IMG/VR virus record: IMGVR_UViG_3300002835_009153
Span: 1 to 40,591 of that record
Source: a virus
Strand: one strand, 5' to 3'
Length of the DNA stretch: 40,591 nucleotides
Part shown: positions 39,160-40,591 of the stretch, piece after piece
How positions within the stretch are numbered: position 1 is the stretch's first letter
Layout of the letters: every line of letters begins with the position of its first letter
Notes under the pieces: generated by a model
Database searches by the model: none
Seen by the model: only the letters and a program-made list of their open reading frames with translations
What the model was told of the DNA's origin: nothing
Position numbers and translations under genes: made by a program

Positions 39160-39450
39160 TCATTCGTTCATGGGAATGTCAGAGAGCGAGAATTCCATTT
39201 TTTGATTTCCATCTGTGGGTACGAATTCGACCCATGCAGTCTCTCCGTCAGGGTGAATACTTACAACTCGCCATAGTCCACACAACTCACTTGGCGGTTC
39301 TCCATCATCGTCAAGAAGATCCGTTTCAAGAGTATCTTCATCCCATTCCCATGGCTCACACCATTCGAATTCATAATCGATGAAAGAGTCTAGATTCGGA
39401 TTCCCGCTATGGTTGTTCGGATCGCAATTAGTATTTTTCTTTTTCTTCAT
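39160..39450 (-). CDS. Hypothetical acidic protein
   Basis: 96 residues. Lys-rich first residues, then an acidic, Trp-rich stretch (YEFEWCEPWEWDEDTLETDL) and a small beta-barrel-like end (LWRVVSIHPDGETAWVEFVP) that ends in a SH3-like strand pattern. Start overlaps the previous TGA (ATGA). No family recognised. Confidence 0.62.
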   Translation of the reverse strand: MKKKKNTNCDPNNHSGNPNLDSFIDYEFEWCEPWEWDEDTLETDLLDDDGEPPSELCGLWRVVSIHPDGETAWVEFVPTDGNQKMEFSLSDIPMNE

Positions 39451-39785
39451 GGTGTATTACCCACAATCATTCGGTGAAGTTCTTTTCCGCAAAGATGATC
39501 GAATTGAATTCTTTCCTTTTCATTACTATCTTTTGGATCATATCGAAGAGCAATGATGCCAGTCAGAGTGTCGATGATTCCATGACTACGAGTGTATGAC
39601 ATGGAGTCTACAGTATTGTCAAATTTGTTCTGAGCAACCATAAGAAACTTTTCATGACTGTCAGGGTAGAACTGACGAGTGTAGGCATCCTGAACTATGT
39701 AGACGGAGGAGACATCGGGAATCGCAGAGAGCGGAACTCCCAAATCCTCAAAAGTGTAATGAATGGAAACTAGATCAGTCAGCAT
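39447..39785 (-). CDS. Hypothetical protein
   Basis: 112 residues; AAGG lies six bases before the ATG. Mixed alpha/beta (SSVYIVQDAYTRQFYPDSHE; MVAQNKFDNTVDSMSYTRSH; GIIDTLTGIIALRYDPKDSN). Starts 3 nt after the preceding gene and overlaps the next (ATGA). No family recognised. Confidence 0.62.
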   Translation of the reverse strand: MLTDLVSIHYTFEDLGVPLSAIPDVSSVYIVQDAYTRQFYPDSHEKFLMVAQNKFDNTVDSMSYTRSHGIIDTLTGIIALRYDPKDSNEKERIQFDHLCGKELHRMIVGNTP

Positions 39786-39788
39786 TTT

Positions 39789-40112
39789 TTACCTTATCTT
39801 ATTGTGCAAAGACTGAGACCATACATGATCATTTTCTTTGAGATCATGCCAAACCAATCGTGCAGTTTCGATTGGAATCTTTTCAGTCGTTTCATCTCGT
39901 ACAAAAAAGACTCCACCCATATAGGGTACTTTAGAGAAAGTCAGCATCTTACCTCTGTTAACAGACTTATCGTGTTGCTGATACCTCACGAATACTGCAT
40001 CGGAAGCAGTAGAGAAGTTCCAAAGAAAAGAAAATGTATCCTTATTCTTGTTTATGAATTGGACAAAACCGTCGTTTTCGTGTGTCGGAGTGATGTTTTC
40101 AGCGTGTTGCAT
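39789..40112 (-). CDS. Small protein with C-terminal ARxxWxxL helix
   Basis: 107 residues from ATG 40112; the longer open frame to 40226 contains the promoter and has no other start codon after +1. Beta-rich body (GFVQFINKNKDTFSFLWNFS; AVFVRYQQHDKSVNRGKML; GGVFFVRDETTEKI) and the ending TARLVWHDLKENDHVWSQS, the third example of this helix. Leader of about 80 nt has no Shine-Dalgarno and is unusually C-rich. Function unknown. Confidence 0.64.
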   Translation of the reverse strand: MQHAENITPTHENDGFVQFINKNKDTFSFLWNFSTASDAVFVRYQQHDKSVNRGKMLTFSKVPYMGGVFFVRDETTEKIPIETARLVWHDLKENDHVWSQSLHNKIR

Positions 40113-40115
40113 GGT

Positions 40116-40159
40116 GGGGCAGTGTGGGGGAATGTGGGGGTACGAGAGGGTATGGTGGG
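40116..40159 (+). other. Potential G-quadruplex in the template strand of an early-gene leader
   Basis: On the plus strand there are G-runs of 4 (40116-40119), 5 (40126-40130), 5 (40136-40140), 3 (40148-40150) and 3 (40157-40159), with loops of 6, 5, 7 and 6 nt. Four runs are enough for a canonical G-quadruplex. It lies between the promoter at 40199 and the ATG at 40112, in the template strand. Confidence 0.6.
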
Positions 40160-40198
40160 TATGGCGTTTTTGAGTGCGGGAGTGTGTATGGCTTAGCC

Positions 40199-40226
40199 AG
40201 CATAGCCCCGAGAAAAAATTTGTCAA
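40199..40226 (-). promoter_or_regulatory. Sigma-70 promoter for the 39789-40112 gene
   Basis: TTGACA (40221-40226) - 16 nt - TATGCT (40199-40204). Predicted start near 40192, so this unit has a leader of about 80 nt. Confidence 0.75.
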
Positions 40227-40255
40227 GTTAAAATTTTTTCTAGGTAAAAGAATTT

Positions 40256-40573
40256 TTACGCATTCAACGCATAGTTCCCGTCGTACCTAGACAGGTCCAC
40301 CGAGTTCGAAGCCTCCTTCAAGTGTTGCTGCGGGTTTGCAGAAGTTAAGATTGAATTCTTACTCACATACGAAGACTTCGCTGTGAACCGGAAAACTTTC
40401 TTAAGAATCAGATTCTCCCAAGTATCCACTCCGTAGATTTTCTCAAAAAGATCTGAGGGAGTCATCAGAGTTGTGGGATGGAAGTACAGCAGATCATTAC
40501 CCTCATAGGCTCCTCCATGGTTGCGAAGGTAGTTCCAAAAGTTCCGAGCCAAACTTCTGGGAATAGCAACCAT
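40256..40573 (-). CDS. Hypothetical protein, possibly 5'-truncated by the window
   Basis: 105 residues from ATG 40573, but the frame stays open to the window edge and only a weak AGGT precedes the ATG, so the true start may lie outside. RSLARNFWNYLRNHGGAYEG resembles the ARxxWxxL helix of three neighbours, here near the N-terminus of the visible part. Then DLFEKIYGVDTWENLILKKV and a polar end. Function unknown. Confidence 0.55.
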   Translation of the reverse strand: MVAIPRSLARNFWNYLRNHGGAYEGNDLLYFHPTTLMTPSDLFEKIYGVDTWENLILKKVFRFTAKSSYVSKNSILTSANPQQHLKEASNSVDLSRYDGNYALNA

Positions 40574-40591
40574 ATCGTCGTACCTACTGCC

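Noticed and set aside
40113-40226. N-terminal extension of the 39789 protein (His/Pro/Thr-rich)
   Set aside because: It would span the promoter and the G-rich leader, and no start codon exists after the predicted transcription start until 40112.

Overview
The window is a continuous piece of a T4-like contractile-tailed phage (myovirus) genome. The plus strand from about 6.3 to 27.2 kb carries the T4 late-gene order almost intact: neck (gp13, gp14), tail sheath stabiliser (gp15), small and large terminase (gp16, gp17), sheath (gp18), tube (gp19), portal (gp20), prohead core genes, prohead protease (gp21), scaffold (gp22) and major capsid protein (gp23). Two further gp19-like proteins follow. 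This arrangement, the exact sequence style of gp13/gp14/gp18/gp20/gp21/gp23 and a gmd gene point to the environmental T4-like phages (cyanophage/pelagiphage-like branch), not the enteric ones. The host is not identified. Two small genes end in PEP-CTERM-type tails (VPAPG/VPAPA, hydrophobic helix, Arg-rich end), which suggests a Gram-negative host with exosortase, for example a planctomycete-like bacterium; this is inference.

Layout. 0-6.4 kb: end of a Cys/Pro-rich virion-like gene, a GT2-TPR glycosyltransferase, a 1087-residue modular tail fibre (tail-collar, collagen-like, beta-helix) and a small gene whose 3' end overlaps gp13 by 98 nt. 6.4-16.3 kb: neck, two related Cys-rich proteins (1320 and 351 residues) placed between gp14 and gp15, then terminase. 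16.3-27.2 kb: tail tube/sheath, portal, prohead and capsid block. 27.2-29.5 kb: small genes on both strands, including a plus-strand membrane/lipoprotein pair. 29.6-31.1 kb: a 508-residue virion-like protein. 31.2-31.5 kb: no coding gene but a strong candidate for a structured non-coding RNA on the minus strand with its own promoter and terminator. 31.6-40.6 kb: mostly minus-strand, tightly overlapping small genes (gmd, an SPFH-like membrane protein, two PEP-CTERM-like proteins, many unknowns), interrupted by a plus-strand holin-type pair at 33.5-34.2 kb.

Regulation can be read from the sequence. Ten plus-strand genes are preceded by a T4-late-like element, (C/G/A)TAAATA. The minus-strand genes instead have near-consensus sigma-70 promoters (TTGACA, 16-17 nt, TATAAT-like). 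In seven transcription units of both classes the predicted +1 falls on, or within two bases before, the start codon and there is no Shine-Dalgarno sequence, so leaderless mRNAs look likely. Genes inside operons usually do have Shine-Dalgarno sequences or ATGA/GTGA/TAATG stop-start overlaps. A 27-nt terminator hairpin is present in two identical copies, after gp23 (plus strand) and after gmd (minus strand).

Most worth following up: the ~285-nt structured RNA, the leaderless-promoter pattern, phage-encoded PEP-CTERM proteins, the duplicated Cys-rich protein family inserted in the neck module, and the sharp GC/codon shift confined to gp23.
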